DNA of 64,000 nt, taken from assembly GCF_015679265.1 (NCBI RefSeq), contig NZ_CP064942.1:434001-498000 (forward strand), given 5' to 3'. Origin of the DNA: Pontivivens ytuae (GTDB taxonomy: Bacteria; Pseudomonadota; Alphaproteobacteria; Rhodobacterales; Rhodobacteraceae). A program made the position numbers and the translations under genes. Below are positions 24,703 to 33,826 of this stretch, piece after piece (position 1 is the first letter of the stretch; every line of letters starts with the position of its first letter). The notes beneath the pieces are model-generated. The model did not search any database, was not told the origin of the DNA, and was given only the letters and a program-made list of their open reading frames with translations.

Positions 24703-27700
24703 TCACGTTCTCAGCCGGAGTGTTACGATCTGGTAGGGGGTGAGGTCGATTTCCACCGTCCCGTCGTGGAGGGGCAGAGCGGCGCCGGGATCCTCCAGCA
24801 GACCGGCGATCTCCACCTCCGTCACCGCCTCCGAGACCGCGAGGCGGACCGGGCCGCGGTTGCGGTGGGCTTCGTAGAGACGGACGATCAGGCCGTCGCC
24901 GTCCTCGGCGGGTTTCACCGTCTCGATCACCACATTTGGATCGAGGGCGCGCAGAGGAGGCTCCGGCAGCGCGCCCGATGCCTCGCGCAACGGAAACACG
25001 CGGACCGGGTGGTTGAGGGCGTAGGCCTGCGCCGGGACCTCGCCGCGCCAGTCGCCGGGATGGGGCATCAGGCTGTAGGTGAAGGCGTGCCGTCCGCGAT
25101 CCGAGATGCGGTCGGGCATCGTCGCGGACTTGATGAGCGACAGGCGGATCACGTCGCCCCTGATGTCATAGCCGTACTTGCCGTCGTTGAGCAGGGCGAC
25201 GCCGTAGTTGCCCTCCGAAAGGTCCGCCCATTTCTGCGCAGGCACCTCGAAACGGGCCGCGTCCCAGCTCGTGTTGCGGTGGGTGGGGCGCATGATCTGG
25301 CCCCACTGGATCTCGTAGGTGGCGAGCGGGCTGCGGACGCTGACGGGGAAGGCGGCCTTCAGGAGCACGTGGCTCTCCTGCCAGTCGATTTCTGTTACAA
25401 AATCCAGCCGCCGGGACGAATGGTGTAACACGACGCGCTGGCGGATGGTCGAGTCGCGCCAGCGGCGGTGGATGTCCACGGCGGCGCGCAGCGGGCCGGT
25501 CTCGATCAGCTCCAGGCTCTCGACATGGGTGATCGCGTCCGAGCGCTCCTCGAAGAAGATGTCGATGTCCCAGGCGTCCCAGGAGATCGGGCGATCCTCG
25601 AACGCCTGAAGCTGGTTGCCCTTCGCGCCGGGGCGCAGGATCTCGCGCCGGGTCTCGCGGTCGTGGAGGCGGTGGATGAGGCCGTCCGGCCCGATCTCGA
25701 CGCGCAGGAGCGGGTTTTCGAGGATGGTCATCCGCTCCTCCTGCCAGGCGTGGAGGCCCTCGGGGCGCGGGGGCTCCGCTTCGACGGGGTGGAGTGCGGT
25801 GAGGGTGTAGGCCCGGCCCGGCAGTTCGACGAGGAGGCCACCGGGGATGGCTTGGGCGGGCAGTATGCGGCCGGTCTCGTCTGCATAGGCCGTCGCGTCG
25901 CCCTCGATCACCGCCTGCCTCAGAATATCGAGCGGGGTGGCGTTGACGAGGAGATGGCTCGCGCCGGGCGGGGCAAGCAGCGGGGCGGCGGCCTCCATCG
26001 CCTCGCCGCAGGTCCAGGCGATGATGCCATGGTCGCGGCGTGCGTCGTCATAGACCGCGCTGATCGAGGTGCCGGTGAGGATGTCGTGGAACTGCGTGGT
26101 GCAGAGCCGCCGCCACGCGTCGTAGAGGTCCGGCACGTCGTGCCCGGCGAGGCGGAGGAGCGAGGCCATGTACTCCGTATCGTGGAGCAGAACTTCGGCC
26201 CGGCGGTTCGCGCCCTTGATCCAGCCCTGGGAGGTGAGGACGCCGCGATGCCCCTCGAGGTAGAACTCGCCGGACCACATGGGCAGGTCGTGGGCCTGGC
26301 TTTCGATCGTCTCGAAGAAGCGGCGGACGGTGGAGGGGACGACGCGGGGCGCGCCGGGCATGGCGCCCCAGATCCCGGCCTTACGGATCAGCTCGTCGGT
26401 CGGCCCGCCGCCGCCGTCGCCGTAGCCGTAGCAGATCATGAGGTCGCGCAAGGAGGACTTCATGGTGGAGCGGGTCCAGGTACCGACGACTTCGCCGGCG
26501 CTCAGGTCGGACTTGTAGTTCGTCGGGAACGGCAGGTGTTGCACGTCGCGCGGCGTGGTCAGGAACTGGGCGAGCACGCGGGAGCCGTCGATCCCCTCCC
26601 ACCACGTCGTGGAGGACGGCATCTGGTTGTACTGGTTCCAGCTCACCTTGTTGGTGGCGAACCAGCGCAGGCCCGCCTGCTTCATCAGTTGCGGCAGCGA
26701 GGCGGGGAAGCCGAACGTGTCGGGCAGCCAGAGCACCGGCGTCTCTGCCTCCTCACCGAAGCGGGTGCGGACGTATTGGCGGGCCAGCAGGATCTGGCGG
26801 ACCAGCGCCTCGGCCCCCGGCATGTTGGCGTCAGGCTCGACCCACATGCCGCCCAGGATCTCCCACCGCCCGGCTTGGACCTGCTCGCGGATCTCCTCGA
26901 AGAGCTCCGGGTAATCCTCTTCGGTCCAGGCGTAGAGCTGGGGTTGGGAGTGGGAGAAGCGGAAGGACCGGTGCCGCTCCATCAGGCGCAGGACGTTGGA
27001 ATAGGTCCGCGCGTTCTTCCGCCGGATCTGGGCGATGGGCCAGAGGTAGGCGACGTCCATATGCGCGTGGCCGATGCCGTGGAGCGTCACGTCGAGCGGG
27101 CTGCCGGCGTGTTCGATGGCGCCCTTCAGCCCGGCGAGCGCGGCCGGAACGCTGGCGCGAAAGGCGCTGCCCAAGGGATCGCGGGTGTCGAGGTCGAGGA
27201 AGGCGCGGTCGAGCGCGTTGAGGAGCGCGTGCTTCTCCGGCCGGTCGTCGTGGAGCGCACGGGCCATGTCGAGGGAGACCTCGGCCAGCGTCACGAACTC
27301 CTGCAGCGGCCGGTCGAGATCGATGACGCCGCATTCGCGGATGAAGAGCTGCGTGCGGTCGTTCGGGTCGGGCGGCCAGCCGGTCAGCCCGGTCCAGCCG
27401 TGGAGCATCAGGTCGTGCGGCAGCCCGTCCGCAAGCTCCGGGGCGAGGTCCACGGTATGGTGATAGCGGTCGGCCGACGCGAGGGGCCGCCCGTCGATAT
27501 GCAGCAGCGCCTCGGGATGGGTGAAGATGTCCCCCGCCTCGCCCAGCGGCAGGTGCAGCGCGGGGTCGCGCCAGCCCGCGGGCACGGTGAAGCGGGAGCG
27601 CAGGACAAAATGGAGATCGGCGCCGCCCCAGTAGCTCTCCCACTCTAGCGGGCCGAGCGACGTGCCGGTGCCGGGCTCCGCCCGCGCGCTCGGCAGGCAT

Positions 27701-27807
27701 TCGAGGTGGAAGGGCTCGATGGGCACGCGCGCTTGCGCGACGAGAGGACGGATCAGGTCGAGCCGCTTGCCGATCTTCTCGGCCGTCAGGCGCAGGCTGT
27801 GGGCCAT
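24703..27807 (-). CDS. alpha-mannosidase, glycoside hydrolase family 38
   Basis: 1034 residues, usual for GH38. The zinc-binding catalytic domain has HAHMD (H249 and D251 as ligands) and WLPDTFGF, in which Asp363 is the expected nucleophile. The beta-rich C-terminal region follows. There is no signal peptide, so it should act on imported mannosides in the cytoplasm. Its ATG directly abuts the stop of the ABC ATPase gene upstream, so it is part of that transport operon and probably trims the imported substrate. Confidence 0.93.
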   Translation of the reverse strand: MAHSLRLTAEKIGKRLDLIRPLVAQARVPIEPFHLECLPSARAEPGTGTSLGPLEWESYWGGADLHFVLRSRFTVPAGWRDPALHLPLGEAGDIFTHPEALLHIDGRPLASADRYHHTVDLAPELADGLPHDLMLHGWTGLTGWPPDPNDRTQLFIRECGVIDLDRPLQEFVTLAEVSLDMARALHDDRPEKHALLNALDRAFLDLDTRDPLGSAFRASVPAALAGLKGAIEHAGSPLDVTLHGIGHAHMDVAYLWPIAQIRRKNARTYSNVLRLMERHRSFRFSHSQPQLYAWTEEDYPELFEEIREQVQAGRWEILGGMWVEPDANMPGAEALVRQILLARQYVRTRFGEEAETPVLWLPDTFGFPASLPQLMKQAGLRWFATNKVSWNQYNQMPSSTTWWEGIDGSRVLAQFLTTPRDVQHLPFPTNYKSDLSAGEVVGTWTRSTMKSSLRDLMICYGYGDGGGGPTDELIRKAGIWGAMPGAPRVVPSTVRRFFETIESQAHDLPMWSGEFYLEGHRGVLTSQGWIKGANRRAEVLLHDTEYMASLLRLAGHDVPDLYDAWRRLCTTQFHDILTGTSISAVYDDARRDHGIIAWTCGEAMEAAAPLLAPPGASHLLVNATPLDILRQAVIEGDATAYADETGRILPAQAIPGGLLVELPGRAYTLTALHPVEAEPPRPEGLHAWQEERMTILENPLLRVEIGPDGLIHRLHDRETRREILRPGAKGNQLQAFEDRPISWDAWDIDIFFEERSDAITHVESLELIETGPLRAAVDIHRRWRDSTIRQRVVLHHSSRRLDFVTEIDWQESHVLLKAAFPVSVRSPLATYEIQWGQIMRPTHRNTSWDAARFEVPAQKWADLSEGNYGVALLNDGKYGYDIRGDVIRLSLIKSATMPDRISDRGRHAFTYSLMPHPGDWRGEVPAQAYALNHPVRVFPLREASGALPEPPLRALDPNVVIETVKPAEDGDGLIVRLYEAHRNRGPVRLAVSEAVTEVEIAGLLEDPGAALPLHDGTVEIDLTPYQIVTLRLRT

Positions 27808-29523
27808 CTAGAGCGTGAAACCGGGGATCTGCCCGCGGAAGATCGTGGCGCCCGGCTCCAGCCGGTCGAGCGCGTCGAGATCGGCGCGCGCCTCCTCCGC
27901 CGAGCCCCAGTCGCGGTCCACGTCCGGCCAGGGGATCGAGGAGATGAGAAGGCGGGTATAGGGATGCTCCGGCGCGCCGATCACCTCCTTCGGCGGCCCC
28001 GCCTCCACCACCTGGCCCTTGTAGAGCACCATGACGTAGTCGCTGACATGGTAGGCGGTGGCGAGGTCGTGGGTGATGTAGAGGATCGAGATGCCGTGCC
28101 GATCCTTCAGGTCGTAGATGTTCTTGAGGATCGTGGCGCGGAGGCTCGCGTCCACCATCGAGACGGGCTCGTCCGCGATCAGCAACTTCGGGCTGAGCAT
28201 CAGCGCGCGGGCGACGATCAGGCGCTGGCGCTGGCCGCCCGAGAGCTGGTGCGGATAGCGGGCGAGCACCAGATCGGGGTCGAGGCCGACGGCGGCACAC
28301 GCCTCCTCCATCGCCTGCCGGGTATGCGCCTCCGACTGGGCGAGGCCGAAGCGGCGGAAGGGAAAGCGCAAGGCGTGGTCCACCCGGTAGAACGGGTTGA
28401 AGCAGGCATAGGGGTCCTGGAACACGGCCTGCACGTCCTTGCGGAAATCGAGCCCTTCGGCCTTCGTCAGCCGGTTGATGTCGCGGCCCTGGAAGCGGAC
28501 GGCGCCTTCGGTGGGCTCGGTGAAGCCGAGCATGAGGCTGCCCATGGTGGACTTGCCGGAGCCCGACTGCCCGACGATCGAGATGATCTTGGGCACCGCG
28601 CCGTCGAGGCGGAAGCTGAGGGGGTGGAGCGCCGTGACCTCGCCGTAGCGCTTGCACACGCCATCGAATTCGAGAAGCGGATCGGCGGGGAGTTCCTGCG
28701 GGGCCGCGGCCTCGCCCGGCGGATTGTCGAGGAAGCTCTCTCCGCCCACGAGGGGGACGGAGGAGATGAGCTCGCGCGTGTAGGGGTGCTTCGGTGCTTC
28801 GAGGACCTGGCGGACGGGGCCGAACTCCACCAGTTCGCCGAGGCGCAAGACGGCGAGGTCGTCCACCGATTGCGCCATCAGCCCCATGTCGTGGCCAATG
28901 AGGATCAGGCCCGCGCCGATGCGGCCCTGCACCTCGCGCAGGGTCTGCATGACGTGGCGCTGGGTGATGACGTCGAGCGCCGAGGTCGGCTCGTCGGCGA
29001 TGATGAGGTCGGGGGTGAGGCAGGTGCCTATGGCGATACAGACCCGCTGCTTCATGCCGCCGGAGAGCTCGTGGGGGTAGAGGCGCCCGACGTGGGAGGG
29101 TAGGCCGACACCGGCGAGGGCCTCCTCGGAGCGGCGCTTGAGCTCCTCGGCCGGGCGGCGGCCCTCATGGGCGACGATGCCGTCCCAGAGCTGATCCTCG
29201 ACCCGCATGACGGGGTTGAGGGAGTTCATGGCCCCCTGCGGGATGTAGCTGATCCGCGCGAGGCGGGTGCGGCGCATCTCCGGATCGGTGAGGGTGAGGA
29301 TGTCGGTCTCGCCAAGATGGATCTCGCCGCCGGCGACGAAGCCGGGGGCGGCGAGCATGCGCATGGCGGCCAGCGCGGTGGTGGTCTTGCCCGACCCGCT
29401 CTCCCCGATGAAGCCGATACGGCGGCCCTGCGGGACGGAGAGCGAGAGGTTGGTGACTGCATGGACGACCCCGGCGGAGGTCGGGAAGTCGATGGACAGG
29501 TCGCGGATGTCGAGGACGGTCAT
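27808..29523 (-). CDS. ABC transporter ATPase, fused DppD-DppF type
   Basis: 571 residues with two complete ATPase domains in one chain. Domain 1 has Walker A GESGSGKTT, signature LSGGMKQR and Walker B LIIADEPTSALD. Domain 2 has Walker A GQSGSGKS, signature LSGGQRQR and Walker B LLIADEPVSMVD. Each ends with the oligopeptide-type motif HPYTRELISS or HPYTRLLISS. It powers a peptide/oligosaccharide importer with the two permeases and the binding protein upstream. ATG 29523 was chosen from the conserved MTVLDIRDLSIDF. A repeat-rich 427-bp gap separates it from the permease gene. Confidence 0.95.
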   Translation of the reverse strand: MTVLDIRDLSIDFPTSAGVVHAVTNLSLSVPQGRRIGFIGESGSGKTTTALAAMRMLAAPGFVAGGEIHLGETDILTLTDPEMRRTRLARISYIPQGAMNSLNPVMRVEDQLWDGIVAHEGRRPAEELKRRSEEALAGVGLPSHVGRLYPHELSGGMKQRVCIAIGTCLTPDLIIADEPTSALDVITQRHVMQTLREVQGRIGAGLILIGHDMGLMAQSVDDLAVLRLGELVEFGPVRQVLEAPKHPYTRELISSVPLVGGESFLDNPPGEAAAPQELPADPLLEFDGVCKRYGEVTALHPLSFRLDGAVPKIISIVGQSGSGKSTMGSLMLGFTEPTEGAVRFQGRDINRLTKAEGLDFRKDVQAVFQDPYACFNPFYRVDHALRFPFRRFGLAQSEAHTRQAMEEACAAVGLDPDLVLARYPHQLSGGQRQRLIVARALMLSPKLLIADEPVSMVDASLRATILKNIYDLKDRHGISILYITHDLATAYHVSDYVMVLYKGQVVEAGPPKEVIGAPEHPYTRLLISSIPWPDVDRDWGSAEEARADLDALDRLEPGATIFRGQIPGFTL

Positions 29524-29574
29524 GGGGCACTTCCCTGACGATCTGCTGGCCTCCACGGTGCCGCTTCAGAACGG

Positions 29575-29672
29575 AGGATCGCGCCCGGCACCGAGGGTGG
29601 GCGCAATCGCGCCCGCCCTGGGGGGCGGGGTCGGGCGCGATCCGGGGCTGGCGCCCCGGGGGACGGCCGATC
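29575..29672. repeat. ~98-bp structured direct repeat, copy 1
   Basis: GGATCGCGCCCG (29576-29587) pairs perfectly with CGGGCGCGATCC (29632-29643). CCGGGGC (29642-29648) then pairs with GCCCCGG (29653-29659). A similar unit lies at 29740. Confidence 0.8.
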
Positions 29673-29739
29673 AGCGTGATCGCTCGTCATGGCCCACGGT
29701 GGCGTTTCGACTACTCCCAACCTGACCGCACTAGAACTA

Positions 29740-29834
29740 AGGATCGCGCCCGGTCCGAGGGGGGCGCAATCGCGCCCGCCTGGGGGGCGGGGCAGGCGCG
29801 ATCCGGGGCTGACGCCCCGGGGGGACGGGTGATC
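29740..29834. repeat. ~95-bp structured direct repeat, copy 2
   Basis: Same order as copy 1 with small changes: GGATCGCGCCCG (29741-29752), GGCGCGATCC (29795-29804) and the hairpin CCGGGGC-TGAC-GCCCCGG (29803-29820). The base-pairing pattern is kept. Confidence 0.8.
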
Positions 29835-29950
29835 GGTGGGCCGCTTCATTTGCAAGGTCGATGCTTTGCATGTGTGGCGATCGCCTGGGCGCGGGCGCGA
29901 ACCAAAGCCGACACTCAGGCGAACCGGATGATCCATGTGCGGCGCAGCCA

Positions 29951-30874
29951 TCAGAGCTTCCTCAGACGGGGGTTGGAGACCTCGTCGAGGCCGAGGTTGA
30001 TGAGGAGGAGCCCGATGAACATCACCGCCAAAAGCAGCGTCGGGATCGCCCACCACCACCAGAGGTTCTGGATGAGCGCGCCCGCGTTGATCGCCTCGTA
30101 GATCGTGCGGCCGAGCGTCGGCACGCGCTGCGGACCGAGGCCGAGGACCTCGAGCCCCACCGCCGTCACGATCGACGTGGTCACGTTCGCGATGAACGAA
30201 CCGAAGAGGTAGGGGACGAGGTTCGGCAGCATCTCCCGGAACATGATGTGCATGGTCGAGGCCCCGGAGAGCCGCGCCATCTGCACGTAGCCCGCCTCGC
30301 GCATCGAGAGCACCTGCGCCCGGATCAGCCGCGTGGGTGATTGCCAGACGAAGCCCGCGATCAGCACCGCCATCATGGTGAGGCTCACGTCTCCGAAGGC
30401 CGACTGGAACACCACGAGGATCAGGAGCGGCGGGATCGTGATCATCACGTCCGACAGCACCCGGATCACGTCGTCCACCCGCCCGCCGACGAAACCGGCG
30501 GTGAAGCCGAGGAAGATCCCGATGCTCATCCCGATCAGCGAGGCGAGCACGCCGACGAAGAGCGAGTTGGGCGCGCCGATGATGAGCAGTGCGAGCACGT
30601 CCCGCCCTGCCCCGTCGGTGCCAAGCGGGTTGGCGAGGGTGCCCGCCTGCCCGCGCATGTTCTCGAACCCCACGGGCGGCAGGCGCAGCATGCTCGACCC
30701 GGTGAAGACCAGATCCGGATCCCACAGCACCCGCCCGATCAGGCCGAGCGCGACGATGCCGAGCAGGAGGCCCGCGCCCCAGATCAGCTTCGGGTTGCGC
30801 CAGGGATTGTCGAAGCGGCGCATGCGGCGGGCTTCGGCGCGGGTCGGTTGCTCCTCTGTCGTGATCTCGGCCAT
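29951..30874 (-). CDS. ABC transporter permease, DppC type
   Basis: 307 residues with about six membrane segments and a basic N-terminal tail. The EAA-type loop is EAGYVQMARLSGASTMHIMFREMLPN (the part EAGYVQMARLSGAS is diagnostic for binding-protein-dependent permeases). It pairs with the DppB-type permease 3 bp upstream and the fused ATPase downstream. The cargo is probably an oligosaccharide or peptide-like compound, given the operon. Confidence 0.93.
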   Translation of the reverse strand: MAEITTEEQPTRAEARRMRRFDNPWRNPKLIWGAGLLLGIVALGLIGRVLWDPDLVFTGSSMLRLPPVGFENMRGQAGTLANPLGTDGAGRDVLALLIIGAPNSLFVGVLASLIGMSIGIFLGFTAGFVGGRVDDVIRVLSDVMITIPPLLILVVFQSAFGDVSLTMMAVLIAGFVWQSPTRLIRAQVLSMREAGYVQMARLSGASTMHIMFREMLPNLVPYLFGSFIANVTTSIVTAVGLEVLGLGPQRVPTLGRTIYEAINAGALIQNLWWWWAIPTLLLAVMFIGLLLINLGLDEVSNPRLRKL

Positions 30875-30877
30875 GGC

Positions 30878-31888
30878 TCAGCGCGCCTCGTGCCGGATGC
30901 GGGGATCGATCAGCGGATAGATCAGATCGACGAGGAAGACGCTGAGCGCCGTCATCAGGATGATGACGTAGCTCACCCCCTGGATCACCGGGAAGTCCTG
31001 GTCGAGGATCGCGTCGTAGAGGAGCTTGCCCATGCCGTTATAGGCAAAGATGCGCTCCACCAGCACCTGCCCCGCGATCAGCAGCCCTATCTTCAGCGCG
31101 AAGGCGGTGATCTGCGGCAGGATCGCGTTGCGGATCATGTAGCGGTAGAGGATGTAGCGCGGCCGCAGCCCCTTCGCCTCGGCCAGCTTGGTGTAGTCCT
31201 CGCCCTGCACGGTGATCATCAGGCCGCGCATGCCCAGCGCCCAGAAGCCGAAGGACACCACGACGATCGAGAGCGCGGGCAGGAAGCCGTGATAGATCAC
31301 GGATTGCACGAAAGCCCACGTCCACCCCGGCTCGACGAAGAGACCGTAGGCGCCGGTCAGCGGGAACCACTGCATGTTCGCCGCGAAGATCCACATCAGC
31401 AACAGCCCCGACAGGATCGGCGGGATCGAGGTGAAGACCATCGCCGCCGGGATCGCGACGCGCACCAGCTTCGGCGAATGGTCCCACACCATCAGTGCGC
31501 CCAAGAGGTTGCCGATGATGAAGGTGATAACGATGGAGACGAGCATCAGTCCCACCGTCCACGGCAGCGCGTTGCCGATCATCGTGGCGACCGGGGTGGG
31601 GAAGGAGGCGGTGGAGAGCCCGAAATCGAACTGCACCACGTTCCGCAAGTATTTGACGTATTGAACGATCATCGGATCGTTCAGACCGAATCGCTCCTGC
31701 AGGGTCGCGAGGATCGCTTCGGAGTTCGCGACCGTGCCAGCGCCTGCCGTCATGCGGCCCAGCATGATCTCCGCCGGGTCGACCGGGGACAGCCGCGGGA
31801 TGATCCAGATCAGCGTCGCGGCGATCCACACGGTGAGCAGCAAGGTCACCAGACGGTTGAAAATATAGGCCCTCGGGATGCGTCCCAT
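30878..31888 (-). CDS. ABC transporter permease, DppB type
   Basis: 336 residues with about six membrane segments. The EAA loop region is TKLAEAKGLRPRYILYRYMI, as in DppB/OppB proteins. It is the second permease of the importer. A strong hairpin lies between it and the binding-protein gene, which may lower permease expression relative to the binding protein. Confidence 0.93.
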   Translation of the reverse strand: MGRIPRAYIFNRLVTLLLTVWIAATLIWIIPRLSPVDPAEIMLGRMTAGAGTVANSEAILATLQERFGLNDPMIVQYVKYLRNVVQFDFGLSTASFPTPVATMIGNALPWTVGLMLVSIVITFIIGNLLGALMVWDHSPKLVRVAIPAAMVFTSIPPILSGLLLMWIFAANMQWFPLTGAYGLFVEPGWTWAFVQSVIYHGFLPALSIVVVSFGFWALGMRGLMITVQGEDYTKLAEAKGLRPRYILYRYMIRNAILPQITAFALKIGLLIAGQVLVERIFAYNGMGKLLYDAILDQDFPVIQGVSYVIILMTALSVFLVDLIYPLIDPRIRHEAR

Positions 31889-31914
31889 GACGTTCTCCGT
31901 CGTGCGGGGGATGA

Positions 31915-31947
31915 GGGCGGGCCGTCGGAGGGGTAGACGGCCCGCCC
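31915..31947. terminator. 12-bp-stem hairpin between binding protein and permease genes
   Basis: GGGCGGGCCGTC (31915-31926) pairs perfectly with GACGGCCCGCCC (31936-31947) over a 9-nt loop. It sits just after the binding-protein stop in the transcript. It is likely a partial terminator or mRNA-stabilising structure. Confidence 0.8.
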
Positions 31948-32004
31948 CGGCTAAGCTGAGCGGTACACCACGGTCGCCGGGGGGCGGCCGCCCGCAGCCT
32001 GCAC

Positions 32005-33735
32005 TCAGTTCGCCTGTTCGAGATTATGGATGATCTGGTGGGTGTGGTTCCACCAAAACGCGGGGTGGTTGTACGCATTTTCCGCGGTGGGCCATCCCGT
32101 CCAGTATGTCTCGTTGTAGGGCAGCAGCTTCGCGGCCTGCACCAGCGGGATGAACGGCATCTCCGCATCGAGGTGGGCGTAGGCCTCCGCAACCATGCCG
32201 GGCAGCGCTGGATCGTCGGGGGCGAGACCGCCCATCTCGTCGACGATCGCGGTATACGCCTGCGCGGCCGCGCTGTCCCACCGGGCGGTATTGTTGAAGC
32301 CGGGCGAGCGCTCGCCGACCGGGACGACGTTGTCCGCGGTGTAGCGCGTCATCGAGGTCCAGGGCTCGTTCACCGAACCGCAGGAGAGCCAGGAATAGGT
32401 CATCTCGTAGGCGCCGAAGGGCAGGACCTCACCCCAGAAGACCCCGTTCTCCACCGGCACGGCGCGGGCGGAGATGCCGGCGCGGTTGAGCTGCTCGACC
32501 ACCACGTCGATGGTGCGGGTGTATTCCGGGGAGGCGGAGTTGACGTGGATCGCGACGGTAAGATCCTCGCCGTCCCGCTCGTAGATGCCGTCGTCGCCCT
32601 TGGCATAGCCCGCCCCCTCGATCAGCGCGTCGGCGGCGGCGACATCCGCGGTGGCGGAGAGGCCGTAGCCCGCGTCCTTGATGGCGTCGATGAAGGGCTC
32701 CATCGCGCCGTACTGGACGAACATGGTCTCCGACGGGACGGTCGTGCCCTCGTAGGCGACGTTCACGATCTGGCTGCGGTCGATGATGTGGGCGACCGCC
32801 TTGCGCATGTTCGGATCGTCCCAGGGGGCGACGGTCGTGTTGATCTCGAGCTGGCGGGTGCAGGGATCGGGCCAGGCATAGGGGTAGTCGTCATACCAGG
32901 CGATCACGGCGGGGTTCTGCGCGCGGATCGCCTCCAGCGTGCCAACCGTCACGTTCTGCGCGACGTCGATCTGGTTGGTGGCGATAAGCTGAGCGCGGCT
33001 CTCCTCCCCGCCCGTCTCCAGCCAGATGAGGCGCTGGGGCGCCGGCAGGTCAGCAAAGCCCGTGGCCGCCCCCCACCAGTCATCATTGCGGTCCCAGATC
33101 GCGCGGTTGGTGGCGGACGAGGTGTAGGTATAAGGCCCGGTGCCGATCGGCGGGAAGAAGGCGAAGGTGGTGGGATCCTCGCCCGCCCAGACATGCTCCG
33201 GCATGATGAGGAAGGAGCCGAAGATGCGCACGCCGAAGTTCTCCACGTCGAAGCGCGGGTTGGCCTCGGTGAGCGTGAAGCGGACCGTGAGGTCGTCGAC
33301 CTTCTCCACGCTCGCGACCTGGGCGCGGATGGTGGCGGCCTCCCGCTCGGAGAGCTCCTCGTTGTCCATGGCGGTCTGCACGGTGAAGACCACATCGTCG
33401 GCGTCGAACGCCTCGCCATCGGACCAGGTGACACCCTCGCGCAAGGTCAGCGTCCACTCGGTGAAGGCGTCGTTGGCCTCGAAGGCCGTGCCGAGCCAGG
33501 GCTCCAGATCGCCGGTGGTGTAGTTGAGGATGAAGAGCGGCTCCCACATGGCCTGATGCGCGCCGTGCTGGCGGCGGCCGGGGGCGGTGAACCAGTTGAA
33601 GTTCTCCGGATCGCGGATGGTGCGGTCGAGGTCGAAGATCACGGTGTCGGCGCGGGCGACGTCCTGGGCGAAGGCGGGAGCCTCCGCCATCAGGACGACG
33701 GCCGAGCCGAGCAGAGCGGCTTTGGTCAGGTTCAT
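32005..33735 (-). CDS. ABC transporter substrate-binding protein, family 5
   Basis: 576 residues with a signal peptide (MNLTKAALLGSAVVLMAEAPAFA). It is a periplasmic receptor of the DppA/OppA family (SBP_bac_5), which includes peptide and oligosaccharide binders. The family core is visible in DLEPWLGTAFEANDAFTEWT, LREGVTWSDGEAFDADDV and the late RQLEINTTVAPWDDPNMRKA. It heads the transport genes of a leftward operon. The coupled cytoplasmic GH38 enzyme suggests a mannose-containing ligand (inference). Confidence 0.93.
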   Translation of the reverse strand: MNLTKAALLGSAVVLMAEAPAFAQDVARADTVIFDLDRTIRDPENFNWFTAPGRRQHGAHQAMWEPLFILNYTTGDLEPWLGTAFEANDAFTEWTLTLREGVTWSDGEAFDADDVVFTVQTAMDNEELSEREAATIRAQVASVEKVDDLTVRFTLTEANPRFDVENFGVRIFGSFLIMPEHVWAGEDPTTFAFFPPIGTGPYTYTSSATNRAIWDRNDDWWGAATGFADLPAPQRLIWLETGGEESRAQLIATNQIDVAQNVTVGTLEAIRAQNPAVIAWYDDYPYAWPDPCTRQLEINTTVAPWDDPNMRKAVAHIIDRSQIVNVAYEGTTVPSETMFVQYGAMEPFIDAIKDAGYGLSATADVAAADALIEGAGYAKGDDGIYERDGEDLTVAIHVNSASPEYTRTIDVVVEQLNRAGISARAVPVENGVFWGEVLPFGAYEMTYSWLSCGSVNEPWTSMTRYTADNVVPVGERSPGFNNTARWDSAAAQAYTAIVDEMGGLAPDDPALPGMVAEAYAHLDAEMPFIPLVQAAKLLPYNETYWTGWPTAENAYNHPAFWWNHTHQIIHNLEQAN

Positions 33736-33826
33736 CGAAATTCTCCCTGTGCAATGGCCGGTCCTTGCTGGCCGGGCCTTGTGGTTGCCCGGGCGCGTTC
33801 TCGGCCCCCGGGGAAGTGTGGGTCTC

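Larger units (their letters stand above)
29524..29950. other. 427-bp gene-free stretch inside the ABC operon
   Basis: This gap holds two copies of a ~97-bp structured repeat (listed separately) joined by ~67 bp. I see no credible gene. On the transcribed minus strand it would form strong hairpins between the permease and ATPase messages. Confidence 0.65.
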
